This document shows, piece by piece, positions 18,176 to 26,256 of a stretch of 64,000 bases of DNA (within the stretch, counting starts at the first letter, position 1; each line of letters opens with the position of its first letter). The notes under the pieces are model-generated. The model did no database searches, was not told the origin of the DNA, and worked only from the letters and a program-made list of their open reading frames with translations. The translations under genes were made by a program, and so were the position numbers. The stretch covers positions 61,982-125,981 of the forward strand of contig JAJQCD010000019.1 of assembly GCA_021202925.1 (NCBI GenBank), written 5' to 3'. This stretch comes from Clostridiales bacterium (GTDB taxonomy: Bacteria > Bacillota > Clostridia > Lachnospirales > Lachnospiraceae).

Positions 18176-18757
18176 TTACCGAAATATCTGTATTCCACAG
18201 AGCCAGAGAATAATCCCCATGGTAATACGAAAAGGTTTATCATATTTTACAGTTATTCCGCTCAGCATTTTTCCGAATAAAGCCCATATACAAAAACAAG
18301 TCGCACCAATCAGGCTAAAAACTACAGCGTGAAGAATCAGATCTCCGGGATTCTGTGTAGACGGAAGCACATAACAGGTAAACCGTGTAACACCCCCGAG
18401 AATTACTTTCGCATTTACAAATTGTAGCATAAAGCCGTGGAAGAAAGATGTTTTTTTACCCTCCTGCTCCTCACTTTTGGAAAACATAATATGAAACCCA
18501 AGGTACAGAATGTATGCAGTTCCTAAATATTTCATGATATTGGTAATACTCGGCAGGCACTGTTCCAACTGATAACACAGAAAAGCGCAAATCAGATTGA
18601 CACAGAAAAAACCACTCGTCATGCCCAGGATTGTCTGGCTTCCTTTTTTCCATCCGCTACGACTGACAGAATAAAATGCTAACAGGTTATTTGGACCAGG
18701 CGTGATGGTAGTCACCAGTAAATAGGGCAAATAAGATAAAAAAACAGTCAAGAACAC
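18176..18757 (-). CDS. LysE/RhtB-family amino acid exporter
   Basis: 193 aa with five or six hydrophobic helices. The signature ITPGPNNLL in the first helix is the family motif, and the N-terminal half ends GWKKGSQTILGM as in LysE/RhtB exporters. The start is GTG at 18757 with AAAAGGAGG upstream. It is divergent from a LysR-type gene over a shared promoter palindrome, the classic exporter/activator layout. The exported amino acid is unknown. Confidence 0.9.
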   Translation of the reverse strand: MFLTVFLSYLPYLLVTTITPGPNNLLAFYSVSRSGWKKGSQTILGMTSGFFCVNLICAFLCYQLEQCLPSITNIMKYLGTAYILYLGFHIMFSKSEEQEGKKTSFFHGFMLQFVNAKVILGGVTRFTCYVLPSTQNPGDLILHAVVFSLIGATCFCIWALFGKMLSGITVKYDKPFRITMGIILWLCGIQIFR

Positions 18758-18821
18758 TTGTAATCGCCTCCTTTTAACCTTATCATACAGACACTCGAAG
18801 GTTTTATAAAATTAAATTATC

Positions 18822-18853
18822 TTGATTATATCCGTTCCAGAAATTATAATCAA
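18822..18853. promoter_or_regulatory. Overlapping divergent promoters in a perfect inverted repeat
   Basis: TTGATTATA (18822-18830) and TATAATCAA (18845-18853) form a perfect inverted repeat around 14 bases. On the plus strand it reads TTGATT-17-TATAAT for lysR; on the minus strand it reads TTGATT-17-TATAAT for lysE. Each promoter's -35 coincides with the other's -10. The repeat is also of LysR-operator type. Confidence 0.75.
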
Positions 18854-18905
18854 ATTGGAGTTTTTAGACTTTCATTCCACTGTATTTAGACTATGGAGGT
18901 TCAAA

Positions 18906-19820
18906 ATGGATTTTAAAAATCTGTATACGTTTCAGACTATTCTGGAAGAAGGAAGCTTTTACAAAGCCGCCGAGCGTCTGAGCTACACGCAGTCGACCAT
19001 TACCAATCAGATTACACAGCTGGAACAGGAACTGCATGTCAGGCTGTTTGAGAAAATCGGCAGAAAGAACGAACTGACTCAGGAAGGAAAGCGTCTGATT
19101 CCCTATGTCAACCAGGTTCTTTCTTCTGTCAATGCCTTAAAAAGCTTTGACAACAGCCTGGCTGATAACCGCGGAGAAATCCGCATCGGCGTAGCGGAGA
19201 CATTCCTCTGCTATCGTCTGCCTCCCGTCGTCAGGAAATTCAACCGCGCTGCGCCAAAAGCGACCATGCTTCTGCATTCCTTAAGCTGCCATAACGTAAG
19301 GGATTCCCTGATTCGCGGAACCTGCGACGTCGGCATCTTTTATGAAGAAATCGGCGGTATCCCGGATACCCTGGAGTTCATGCGGATCGGAAAATTCCCG
19401 CTCTCTCTTGTCGCTTCTCCAGAGACTGCCGAACGATATCCGGATTTTATCACACACGGCCAACGGATCGAGATTCCGCTTTTAAGCAACGAACACAACT
19501 GCATTTACCGCACCATTTTTGAGGATTACTTGCGTCGGAAAGACATCACGCTCAATAAGACTGTCGAACTCTGGAGTATTCCGACCATAAAAAATCTCGT
19601 CATGAATAACATGGGAATCACCTTTCTGCCACGGTTCACCACAGAGACGGAAGTAAAAAACGGAACGCTCCGGGAGATCCCCACTGATCTCGAAGACTCC
19701 CCCATCACTGCCATCTGCTGCTGGCACAAAAACAAATGGATCAGCCCGATCATCCGGCTGTTTCTTGATCTGTGTAAAGAAGAATATACGGCATCGGAAA
19801 CGACTGTCTCCGGTACATAA
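18906..19820 (+). CDS. LysR-family transcriptional regulator
   Basis: 304 aa from the ATG at 18906, which has TGGAGG upstream; the 28 extra upstream codons have no match and cross the promoter. The N-terminal winged helix is clear (FKNLYTFQTILEEGSFYKAA, then STITNQITQLEQEL, LFEKIGR). The rest is the two-lobed inducer-binding domain. It probably controls the divergent LysE exporter, with the exported amino acid as the likely inducer. Confidence 0.95.
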   Translation: MDFKNLYTFQTILEEGSFYKAAERLSYTQSTITNQITQLEQELHVRLFEKIGRKNELTQEGKRLIPYVNQVLSSVNALKSFDNSLADNRGEIRIGVAETFLCYRLPPVVRKFNRAAPKATMLLHSLSCHNVRDSLIRGTCDVGIFYEEIGGIPDTLEFMRIGKFPLSLVASPETAERYPDFITHGQRIEIPLLSNEHNCIYRTIFEDYLRRKDITLNKTVELWSIPTIKNLVMNNMGITFLPRFTTETEVKNGTLREIPTDLEDSPITAICCWHKNKWISPIIRLFLDLCKEEYTASETTVSGT

Positions 19821-19872
19821 TCCGTTTACTCATCAGCCCGTGCTGTCACCAGTACAGCATTCTCTTATAATC

Positions 19873-19970
19873 AGAAAAACAGCCGGTTGGGGAACCGGCT
19901 GCTTTCAAAGGAGAAGGTATTTCGTTACTTATGGGGTGTTGCAAAAAACTATATCATGTATTGGGGGGTT
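19873..19970 (-). ncRNA. Candidate small RNA, copy 2
   Basis: Second copy of the 16219-16313 unit, in the same orientation, about 3.6 kb away. The TATTATAATA palindrome is at 19976-19985, the C-rich segments and CCUUCUCCUU are unchanged, and the terminator stem is 19881-19888 with 19893-19900, again followed by five T on the minus strand. Differences fall mainly in the linkers and in the base of the hairpin. It occupies most of the gap between lysR and the aspartoacylase-like gene. Confidence 0.6.
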
Positions 19971-20103
19971 ACGTCTATTATAATAGCATCTTTCATTCAA
20001 AAAGTGTGCACAAATTTTCACTTTTTTACATGATTTCTTTATTCAGGCTGTTATCCGTTTCTCCATCTCCGGTTTTTCGCCATCGTCATTTTTTCCAATT
20101 CCA

Positions 20104-21039
20104 TCACTCATGCAGCCGCCGGATGATCTTGAAGATGACCGTCCCTTCCATGACGGTCGGCGCATGGTGGGCAAAAAAGATAATGCCGTCGGTCGGCGAG
20201 AGAATCTGGCTGATCGTCTCGCCCTCCAGCGGGTCGATCACCGACGCGATCACCTGTCCCCGGTAGACCTCCTCGCCCGCCTGCACATGCCTGCGGTAAA
20301 GTCCGGGCAGGTCGTTGCGGACATTCATCAGGTCTCCCTCGTGGATCACGCTCGCGATATAGCCGCTGTGGCTCGTATAGCGAAGGACTCCCATCCTCGT
20401 CAGGAAACGGAGTACCGACGCCACTGCCATCCTCGCGGAGGGCTCGTCGATCGTCCCCGTCGCGCAGGTATAGACTGAAAATGCATTCGTATTCCAGATC
20501 TGCCAGTTGTAGTTGAGCGTCGTCGTGTCGATGGGCTTCGGCTGACGGATGACCACATAGGGCAGGCCAAACAGATTGGCCAGGCTCGCGTTCTGAAAAC
20601 CGGTGTCCATCATGCGCACATGCGGCACGAAATCACCGGGCAGATAAAAGCTCGGGAACTGAATCCCGTAATTATATCCCTGGATCGCTTCAAAAACACC
20701 GGCGGCAATCCGTTGCGTCGTCTCGCCGAGATTGTATCCCGGAAACATCCGGTTGATGTCGGTATTGTCTGTCGCCCAGAAGCGCTTGCCGATATTCATG
20801 GAGCTGTGATTCACAGACGGAATCACCATGATTTCGTTGTCATGGACAATCGCACCCTTCTCCTCCAGGTTCTTCAACGCCCGCACCAGCTGAGAACAGA
20901 TATAGAGCTGCTGCACCTCGTTGCCACGGATGGCGCCGACGATACAGGCCGCCTTCTCTCCCTTTCCAAAATGAAATCCGTAAATATTCAGGTCATCCCG
21001 GTAGAAATTCTTCAGGGAATAGATGCATTCCTTTCTCAT
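20104..21039 (-). CDS. degenerate succinylglutamate desuccinylase/aspartoacylase-family protein (second paralog)
   Basis: 311 aa, last gene of the ATP-grasp operon, overlapping the previous gene by four bases. The fold is recognisable (ACIVGAIRGNEVQQLY, VIPSVNHSSMNIGKRF, DNTDINRMFPG, then a C-terminal beta barrel). However, the first zinc histidine of the HGxE motif is Arg38 (RGNE), the D-x-H segment reads IQFP with Pro129 at the His position, and the catalytic glutamate region reads YTCATG. Only Glu41 of the core remains. It is probably not a zinc hydrolase and may be a regulatory or structural partner of its neighbour. The alignment was made by eye. Confidence 0.75.
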   Translation of the reverse strand: MRKECIYSLKNFYRDDLNIYGFHFGKGEKAACIVGAIRGNEVQQLYICSQLVRALKNLEEKGAIVHDNEIMVIPSVNHSSMNIGKRFWATDNTDINRMFPGYNLGETTQRIAAGVFEAIQGYNYGIQFPSFYLPGDFVPHVRMMDTGFQNASLANLFGLPYVVIRQPKPIDTTTLNYNWQIWNTNAFSVYTCATGTIDEPSARMAVASVLRFLTRMGVLRYTSHSGYIASVIHEGDLMNVRNDLPGLYRRHVQAGEEVYRGQVIASVIDPLEGETISQILSPTDGIIFFAHHAPTVMEGTVIFKIIRRLHE

Positions 21040-21983
21040 GTGTAATCACCTCCCAGCACGCGCGCAATCAGCGAACCGCAGGATACCACCGGATATTCCC
21101 GCAGGGTGAACAGCATGCCCTGAATCGGCGATCGCACCTCTTCTTCCACGGTTCCCTCCAGGGGATTGAGAATCCGCCCGATCACTTCGCCCTTGCGGAC
21201 ATTCCGCCAGTGTTCGACGCACGGAACGAAAATCCCCGGTGCACTGGCATTCAGGAAGCCAACCTCTCCGTCCTGGGAAATAATCGGCTCCTTTGGCTCG
21301 ATCGTCCCGCCGGACCAGATGCCCAGATCCTTCATCACACAGAAAATCCCGTCCGTCAACTGATGGCAGAACGAATCGGTGATACGCATCCCCACTCCCA
21401 TCTCCACGACAACCGTCGGAACACCAAGGGAATTCATGCTGTGCGCCAGCGTCGATTCCAGCACCGTCGCCGCCGCATGAACCCACACAAAATCCAGATT
21501 CAGGCGTCTCGCAAACGGGATCAGCCGCGGCGCCACATTCACATTCACTCGCGCCTGTGGAATCTCCCGCAGATAAATGTTGCTGGCATGGATATCCAGG
21601 CACAGATCCGCTCCTTTAATATCCTGCACCACCCGGGCCGCCACATGCTCGGCAACCGGTCCATCCTCTTCTCCCGGAAAAATCCGGTTCATATCCAGGT
21701 CAAACATCGGGATTCCTCTGGAAATGGAATCCACTCCCAGCGGATTCAGCGCCGGATAGATGTCCACGATTCCATGCAGGCAATCCCTGTGAGATTTGAT
21801 GATCCGGTTCAATTCATAACAAACGTACTGTCCTTCCAGTTCGTCTCCATGGGTACCGGTCACAATACAGATCCGTTTTTCATCACCAGTCAGCGTGTCC
21901 GGCCGCAGCGTGTGCTTCATCACCCGCAGCCGCTCATCCACCGCAAGTCCCACAGAGACAACGGTCTTTGTCTCTTCATGCAT
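21036..21983 (-). CDS. succinylglutamate desuccinylase/aspartoacylase-family zinc hydrolase
   Basis: 315 aa, M14-like AstE/AspA family. The zinc site is intact: His45 and Glu48 in GTHGDELEG, His132 in LDIHAS; Glu194 in VVVEMGVG fits the catalytic glutamate. DLDMNRIFPGEEDG is the conserved substrate-side loop. A C-terminal barrel with GEVGFLNA follows. The family hydrolyses amide bonds of N-acyl amino acids. It overlaps the transglutaminase gene by eight bases and the degenerate paralog by four, so it belongs to the ATP-grasp operon, where it might cut or trim the amide product. Confidence 0.88.
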   Translation of the reverse strand: MHEETKTVVSVGLAVDERLRVMKHTLRPDTLTGDEKRICIVTGTHGDELEGQYVCYELNRIIKSHRDCLHGIVDIYPALNPLGVDSISRGIPMFDLDMNRIFPGEEDGPVAEHVAARVVQDIKGADLCLDIHASNIYLREIPQARVNVNVAPRLIPFARRLNLDFVWVHAAATVLESTLAHSMNSLGVPTVVVEMGVGMRITDSFCHQLTDGIFCVMKDLGIWSGGTIEPKEPIISQDGEVGFLNASAPGIFVPCVEHWRNVRKGEVIGRILNPLEGTVEEEVRSPIQGMLFTLREYPVVSCGSLIARVLGGDYT

Positions 21984-22764
21984 ATCCTGTTACCTCTTCC
22001 ACTTTTACATATACCTGCTGCGTCTGGATCGCAAAGCGCACAAAGCAGCCCTTATCCACCGCCCCGTCCGCAAAATCCCGTCCATGGGCAAGACGGATAT
22101 AGGAATCATCCGTAAAGCGATTGTTGGTCGGATCCATTCCGATCCATCCATCCTCCGTCCAGACTTCCGTCCAGGCGTGCGTCGCCCCCTCTCCCGTCAT
22201 CATACCGGCTACATAACGTGCCGGAATCCCGGCTGCCCGGCACAGACCGATGAAGACATGCGCATAGTCCTGGCATACCCCCCGGCCCCCGGCGAAGGCT
22301 TCCGCGGCGGTTGTCCTCGTCGTCGTCACGCCCGGGGCATAAACAAACCGTCCATACAGACGGCCCATCAGAAAATTCAGTTCATCCAGTCCCCGGATCG
22401 GGCCGCGAAGCATCCGTTCCGTCTCCCGCAGGAAATCAAGCATCCGCTCGTCTGGCGCCGTATAGGGAGTCTGGAAGCGATACATCGGATGGTAATCCCG
22501 CATCCGGTACACCCTGACATCGACTTCTCCCTCCGCCGTCACATGGAAACGATCATGCGGAGTCCGGATGACACCGCCAAGTCCCTGATTTCCGAATCCA
22601 TCCGTCACATAGTTCAATGCAACCTCCGGGTCCACATGGCAGGAAAACCCAATCAGTCCCTGACCTTCTGATGCCATTGGTCTGCAATGAACCAGGAAAT
22701 GGTGATCCACCACTTCCTGGCTCAGATTCAGCGTCATTTCGTATCGGAAATGCAGCTTCTTCAA
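21976..22764 (-). CDS. transglutaminase-fold cysteine protease-like protein
   Basis: 262 aa. An N-terminal beta domain with a PE-LNY pattern is followed by a transglutaminase-like core: Cys166 in GGRGVCQDYAH, His198 in THAWTEVW and Asp213 in GMDPTNN form the triad. The TTG at 22764 is the best start, with AAGGAG nine bases upstream; another TTG two codons earlier is too close. Bacterial members are usually peptidases or amide-transfer enzymes. It is the third gene of the ATP-grasp/alpha-E/transglutaminase set. Confidence 0.9.
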   Translation of the reverse strand: MKKLHFRYEMTLNLSQEVVDHHFLVHCRPMASEGQGLIGFSCHVDPEVALNYVTDGFGNQGLGGVIRTPHDRFHVTAEGEVDVRVYRMRDYHPMYRFQTPYTAPDERMLDFLRETERMLRGPIRGLDELNFLMGRLYGRFVYAPGVTTTRTTAAEAFAGGRGVCQDYAHVFIGLCRAAGIPARYVAGMMTGEGATHAWTEVWTEDGWIGMDPTNNRFTDDSYIRLAHGRDFADGAVDKGCFVRFAIQTQQVYVKVEEVTGYA

Positions 22765-22818
22765 AATCAATCACTCCTTGATCCGTAAATATGATACTGT
22801 GCGTCCGCACCGGCAGAT

Positions 22819-23490
22819 CTAGAAGATATTCCAGAGGGCATTGATCGCTTCGTAATACCGTGTCTTCCAATCCTCACCCAGGCTGAGTATCTCCGCCAGT
22901 TTATCCACCTCTGACAGATTATACCCGATTCCGATTTTATGCAAGCATTTTAAGAATTTATTATGTTCTTTTTCAATTGCCTTGTACTCATAACCCAGCC
23001 GCATGTAAAGATCGATGCGTTCGAGATAACGTCCGGTCTTAATGATATTGCGGCATTCCTCATCCTCCATATGATCGTCGAGACAGCCCCAGAATGCATA
23101 CAGATAATCGGTTACCGGCTGCAGCGCATAGGCATGCGCGTCCGAACCGGCCGCCTGCTCAATGCAGTCAAGCGTCAGCTGTATGTAGGAAAGCGTCTTG
23201 GTACTCAGCTCGTCCCGGATCACAACCGCGTTGTCGTAGGCGCGAAGCATATTGCTGTGAACGGAATTCGGGTCATTCTTTGAGAACAGATAGGTATTAA
23301 TAAAATGCTCCTTGTTCTCATACACCATCGGAATGTTCAGGCGCTCACAGAATGTCTCATACGCCTTTTCATCCGAGTCCAGCATCCGGTCATAATACCG
23401 GAAAAAGGTATCCAGGGTTGTAAATACGCGTTCCGCGTACCGCCCCAGCCAAAACAGATGATCTGATTTTTCTAACGAGATAATACCCAT
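22819..23490 (-). CDS. alpha-E domain protein
   Basis: 223 aa, nearly all helical. It begins GIISLEKSDHLFWLGRYAERVFTTLDTF in pattern, the alpha-E (DUF403) hallmark with W-x-GRY-x-ER, and has a second Arg-Tyr-Glu-Arg segment (GRYLERIDLYMRLGYE). Alpha-E proteins occur almost only beside circularly permuted ATP-grasp genes, and their role is not known. Its ATG has GGGAGGAGG upstream and lies inside the end of the ATP-grasp gene, an overlap of 19 bases, indicating coupling. Confidence 0.92.
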   Translation of the reverse strand: MGIISLEKSDHLFWLGRYAERVFTTLDTFFRYYDRMLDSDEKAYETFCERLNIPMVYENKEHFINTYLFSKNDPNSVHSNMLRAYDNAVVIRDELSTKTLSYIQLTLDCIEQAAGSDAHAYALQPVTDYLYAFWGCLDDHMEDEECRNIIKTGRYLERIDLYMRLGYEYKAIEKEHNKFLKCLHKIGIGYNLSEVDKLAEILSLGEDWKTRYYEAINALWNIF

Positions 23491-24785
23491 GTGTCTTTAA
23501 ATCCTCCTCCCTGAGATGAATTCACAACAAACGAATCCGGATTCCTCGAGAAACGGGTCAGCCCGCTCGGCCAGACCTTCGTCGTCTCTCCTGTCAGGAC
23601 GAATGCCCGCAGATCTACTTTCCGCGGTACCCACTCGTCACCTTCCACAATATCCAGATCGATGAAATCGATGACCTCCTGCGCGATGAAACGCCGCGGC
23701 TCATGAATGATGATCTGCCGCAGCTCCTCCAGCTTCTCCTTCGTCAGATCGCTTCCGAAAATGACGCCGTAACCGCCCGCCTCGGAGACATCCTTTACGA
23801 CCAGTCTCTCCAGATGATCGAGGATAAACTTCCGGTCCTTCTCATAGAAGGCCAGATAGGTCGGCGCATTGTGGAGAATCGCTTCCTCACCCAGATAGTA
23901 TTTCACCATATGCGGTACGAAGTAATAGATCCCCTTGTCATCCGCAACGCCGTTGCCCGGCGCGTTCACCAGCGCCACATTGCCGCTGCGATACACATCC
24001 ATGATACCCGGTACGCCAATCAGCGACTCCGGCAGGAAACAGAGCGGATCCAGATATTCATCGGAAAGTCTGCGATAAACCACACCTACCTGCTCATCCC
24101 GTCCGTCATAGCGGCGGTAATACAGCTTGTTGTTCTCCACGAACAGATCCTGCGGCATCGCCAGAATCGAATCCGTCTGCTCTGCCAGGTAAGAATGCTC
24201 AAAGAACGCCGCATTATAGCGTCCCGGTGTCAGAACAACATTGATTCCACCGGTATTCACCGCATCCAGCACTGCCTTCAGCATATCCGCATAATTCCGG
24301 TTATCCACCACATGGTTGGAGGCGAACGCTGCCGGAGAGGCCTGCCTTGTAAGGCTCCTGGCAATCATCGGGTAGGAAGCGCCGGACGGAATCCGCAGGT
24401 TATCCTCCAGAATGTACCAGTTCCTGTCCTTCCCCTGTACCAGGTCAATGCCGGATATATGGCTGTATATCTTCTTCGGTGGGACAATTCCCTCACACTG
24501 AGGCAGATAACCCTTGGAGGAAAAAATGAAATCCTCCGGAATCACACCATCCTTCACAATCTTCTTGTCACTGTAAATGTCCGCCAGAAAACAGTTCAGC
24601 GCGTCCACACGCTGCGCCAGCCCCTTCTCCAGATAATCAAATTCTTCCGCCGTAATCACCCGCGGCAGCGGATCAAACGGAAATAGCTGTTCGTGAAACT
24701 CCCCATGCTTATAAATTCCGAACTTTACTCCGTACCGGGCCATCAGCCGGTTAATTTCTTCCATATGGTCTACCAGTTCTTTCAT
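23472..24785 (-). CDS. circularly permuted type-2 ATP-grasp protein
   Basis: 437 aa from the ATG at 24785 with GGGGAGAG upstream; 33 further codons upstream have no match. It has the family's order of motifs: DYLEKGLAQRVDALNCFLADIY near the N-terminus, a central GIDLVQGKDRNWYILEDNLRIPSG (as a pattern, D-x-L-R-x-P-S-G), VLTPGRYNAAFFEHS, and a C-terminal VVKDVSEAGGYGVIFG nucleotide loop. ATP-grasp ligases form amide bonds through acyl phosphates; family members are proposed amidoligases. First gene of a five-gene operon. Confidence 0.92.
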   Translation of the reverse strand: MKELVDHMEEINRLMARYGVKFGIYKHGEFHEQLFPFDPLPRVITAEEFDYLEKGLAQRVDALNCFLADIYSDKKIVKDGVIPEDFIFSSKGYLPQCEGIVPPKKIYSHISGIDLVQGKDRNWYILEDNLRIPSGASYPMIARSLTRQASPAAFASNHVVDNRNYADMLKAVLDAVNTGGINVVLTPGRYNAAFFEHSYLAEQTDSILAMPQDLFVENNKLYYRRYDGRDEQVGVVYRRLSDEYLDPLCFLPESLIGVPGIMDVYRSGNVALVNAPGNGVADDKGIYYFVPHMVKYYLGEEAILHNAPTYLAFYEKDRKFILDHLERLVVKDVSEAGGYGVIFGSDLTKEKLEELRQIIIHEPRRFIAQEVIDFIDLDIVEGDEWVPRKVDLRAFVLTGETTKVWPSGLTRFSRNPDSFVVNSSQGGGFKDTWVLSR

Positions 24786-24882
24786 ATGGCACTTCTCTCC
24801 CCTCTTTTTTATTCCGTATGCCCCTTCAGGAAAATCCTCTATTGTGCTTGTTTTTCTTAAGGTCAGATGGTAACTCCAGGGC

Positions 24883-24919
24883 AAAAAAAAGGGCGCCTAA
24901 GTTCTTCTTAAGCGCCTTT
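24883..24919 (-). terminator. Terminator or leader attenuator between the TRAP and ATP-grasp operons
   Basis: On the minus strand GGCGCTTAAG and CTTAGGCGCC pair with one G-T wobble, followed by CCTTTTTTTT. It can end the TRAP operon, but it lies downstream of a strong promoter for the next operon, so it also sits in that operon's leader. Confidence 0.8.
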
Positions 24920-24932
24920 ACTTTCAAAAAAT

Positions 24933-24961
24933 AATATACCTCACTTTCCGGTGTTTGTCAA
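24933..24961 (-). promoter_or_regulatory. Promoter upstream of the ATP-grasp operon
   Basis: Minus-strand TTGACA (24956-24961), 17-base spacer, TATATT (24933-24938). The expected start near 24926 is only a few bases before the terminator hairpin. Confidence 0.75.
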
Positions 24962-24996
24962 CCAGATAATTCACACGATCTGCCTCTGTCTGCGCC

Positions 24997-26256
24997 CTAC
25001 ATCAGCCCCGGAACCAGCATCGGCACATAAACGATCAGGAAGAAGACCACGACCAGGCCGAGCAGATAGGGAATGACCGATTTCGATATGTTTTCAATCG
25101 GCAGTCCCGTGATTCCGGATGCCACAAACAGATTGATGGCTACCGGCGGCGTAATCATGCCGATCGCGATGCCCACCACAAACATGATCCCGAAATGAAC
25201 CATGCTGATTCCCATCGCACGCATCAGCGGAAGGAACACCGGCGTCAGAATGATGATCGCGGACGAAGTCTCCATAAATACGCCGGCAATCAGAATGATG
25301 ACGGCCACCAGAAGCATGATGATATACGGATTGGTGGAAATACCCAGCACCGCGCCGGAAACTGCCTCTGGAATCTTCCAGTTTGCGAGAACCCAGCCAA
25401 AGGGACCGCTGCACGAAATGATAATCATGATCACGGCAGAGGTCTTCGCGCTACCCTTCATAATCTCAAAGAGCTGCCGGAATGTCATATCGCGATAAAT
25501 GAAGAATGAGACAAAAATCGCGTAGATGACCGCCACGTCCGCCGCCTCCGACGGTGTAAAGTAACCGGAAAAGATTCCGCCAAGAATAATGATCGGCATC
25601 AGGATTCCCCAGATCGCCCGTGTGAAGGTCTTCCATACATTCTTCAGATTAAACGCGGCACCCTTCGGGTAATTGAATCGCTTCGCCTCTACCAGAGCGA
25701 TCGCGATCAGAATCGCTCCCATCAGAATACCGGGGATGAATCCGTTCTTAAACAGCGTATTCACGCTCTCCTCCGCGATCACGGCATAGAGTACCATCGG
25801 TACAGACGGTGGAATCACCACGCCGATGGTTCCGGCTGCCGCCACCAGGGCGATCGACTTCGACTCGTCGTAACCCCTCTTTTTCAGTTCCGGAATCAGC
25901 GTCGCGCCGACCGCAGCGGTGGTCGCCGCCCCGGACCCGGAGATTGCCGCGAAGAACATGGCCGCAAGCACGGACACGATCGACAGGCCGCCCTTGATCA
26001 TTCCCAGAACCGACTCCGCGAATTCCACCAGGACCTTCGAGACCGTCCCCTTTGCCATCAGGTCACCCGCGAAGATGAAAAACGGAACCGCAATCAGGGA
26101 AAAGGAATCTGCGGAAGTGAACATTCTCTGTACAACCATCAGTAGCTGCACATCCCCCTTCAGGAGAACCGCCACGGAAGAAATCACGATGGAAAACGCC
26201 ACCGGTACGCCGAGCGCCAGCATCGCCAGAAACGTAACAAACAAAAGCGGAGCCAT
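24997..26256 (-). CDS. dctM: TRAP transporter large permease DctM
   Basis: 419 aa with about twelve hydrophobic segments, matching DctM of tripartite ATP-independent periplasmic transporters. Typical stretches are visible (FIFAGDLMAKG, AISGSGAATTAAVG, IGVVIPPSVPMVLYA, and the C-terminal GMITPPVAINLFVASG). It couples sodium or proton flow to uptake. The stop of dctQ and this ATG are adjacent, so the two membrane subunits are coupled. Last gene of the T-box-led operon. Confidence 0.95.
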   Translation of the reverse strand: MAPLLFVTFLAMLALGVPVAFSIVISSVAVLLKGDVQLLMVVQRMFTSADSFSLIAVPFFIFAGDLMAKGTVSKVLVEFAESVLGMIKGGLSIVSVLAAMFFAAISGSGAATTAAVGATLIPELKKRGYDESKSIALVAAAGTIGVVIPPSVPMVLYAVIAEESVNTLFKNGFIPGILMGAILIAIALVEAKRFNYPKGAAFNLKNVWKTFTRAIWGILMPIIILGGIFSGYFTPSEAADVAVIYAIFVSFFIYRDMTFRQLFEIMKGSAKTSAVIMIIISCSGPFGWVLANWKIPEAVSGAVLGISTNPYIIMLLVAVIILIAGVFMETSSAIIILTPVFLPLMRAMGISMVHFGIMFVVGIAIGMITPPVAINLFVASGITGLPIENISKSVIPYLLGLVVVFFLIVYVPMLVPGLM

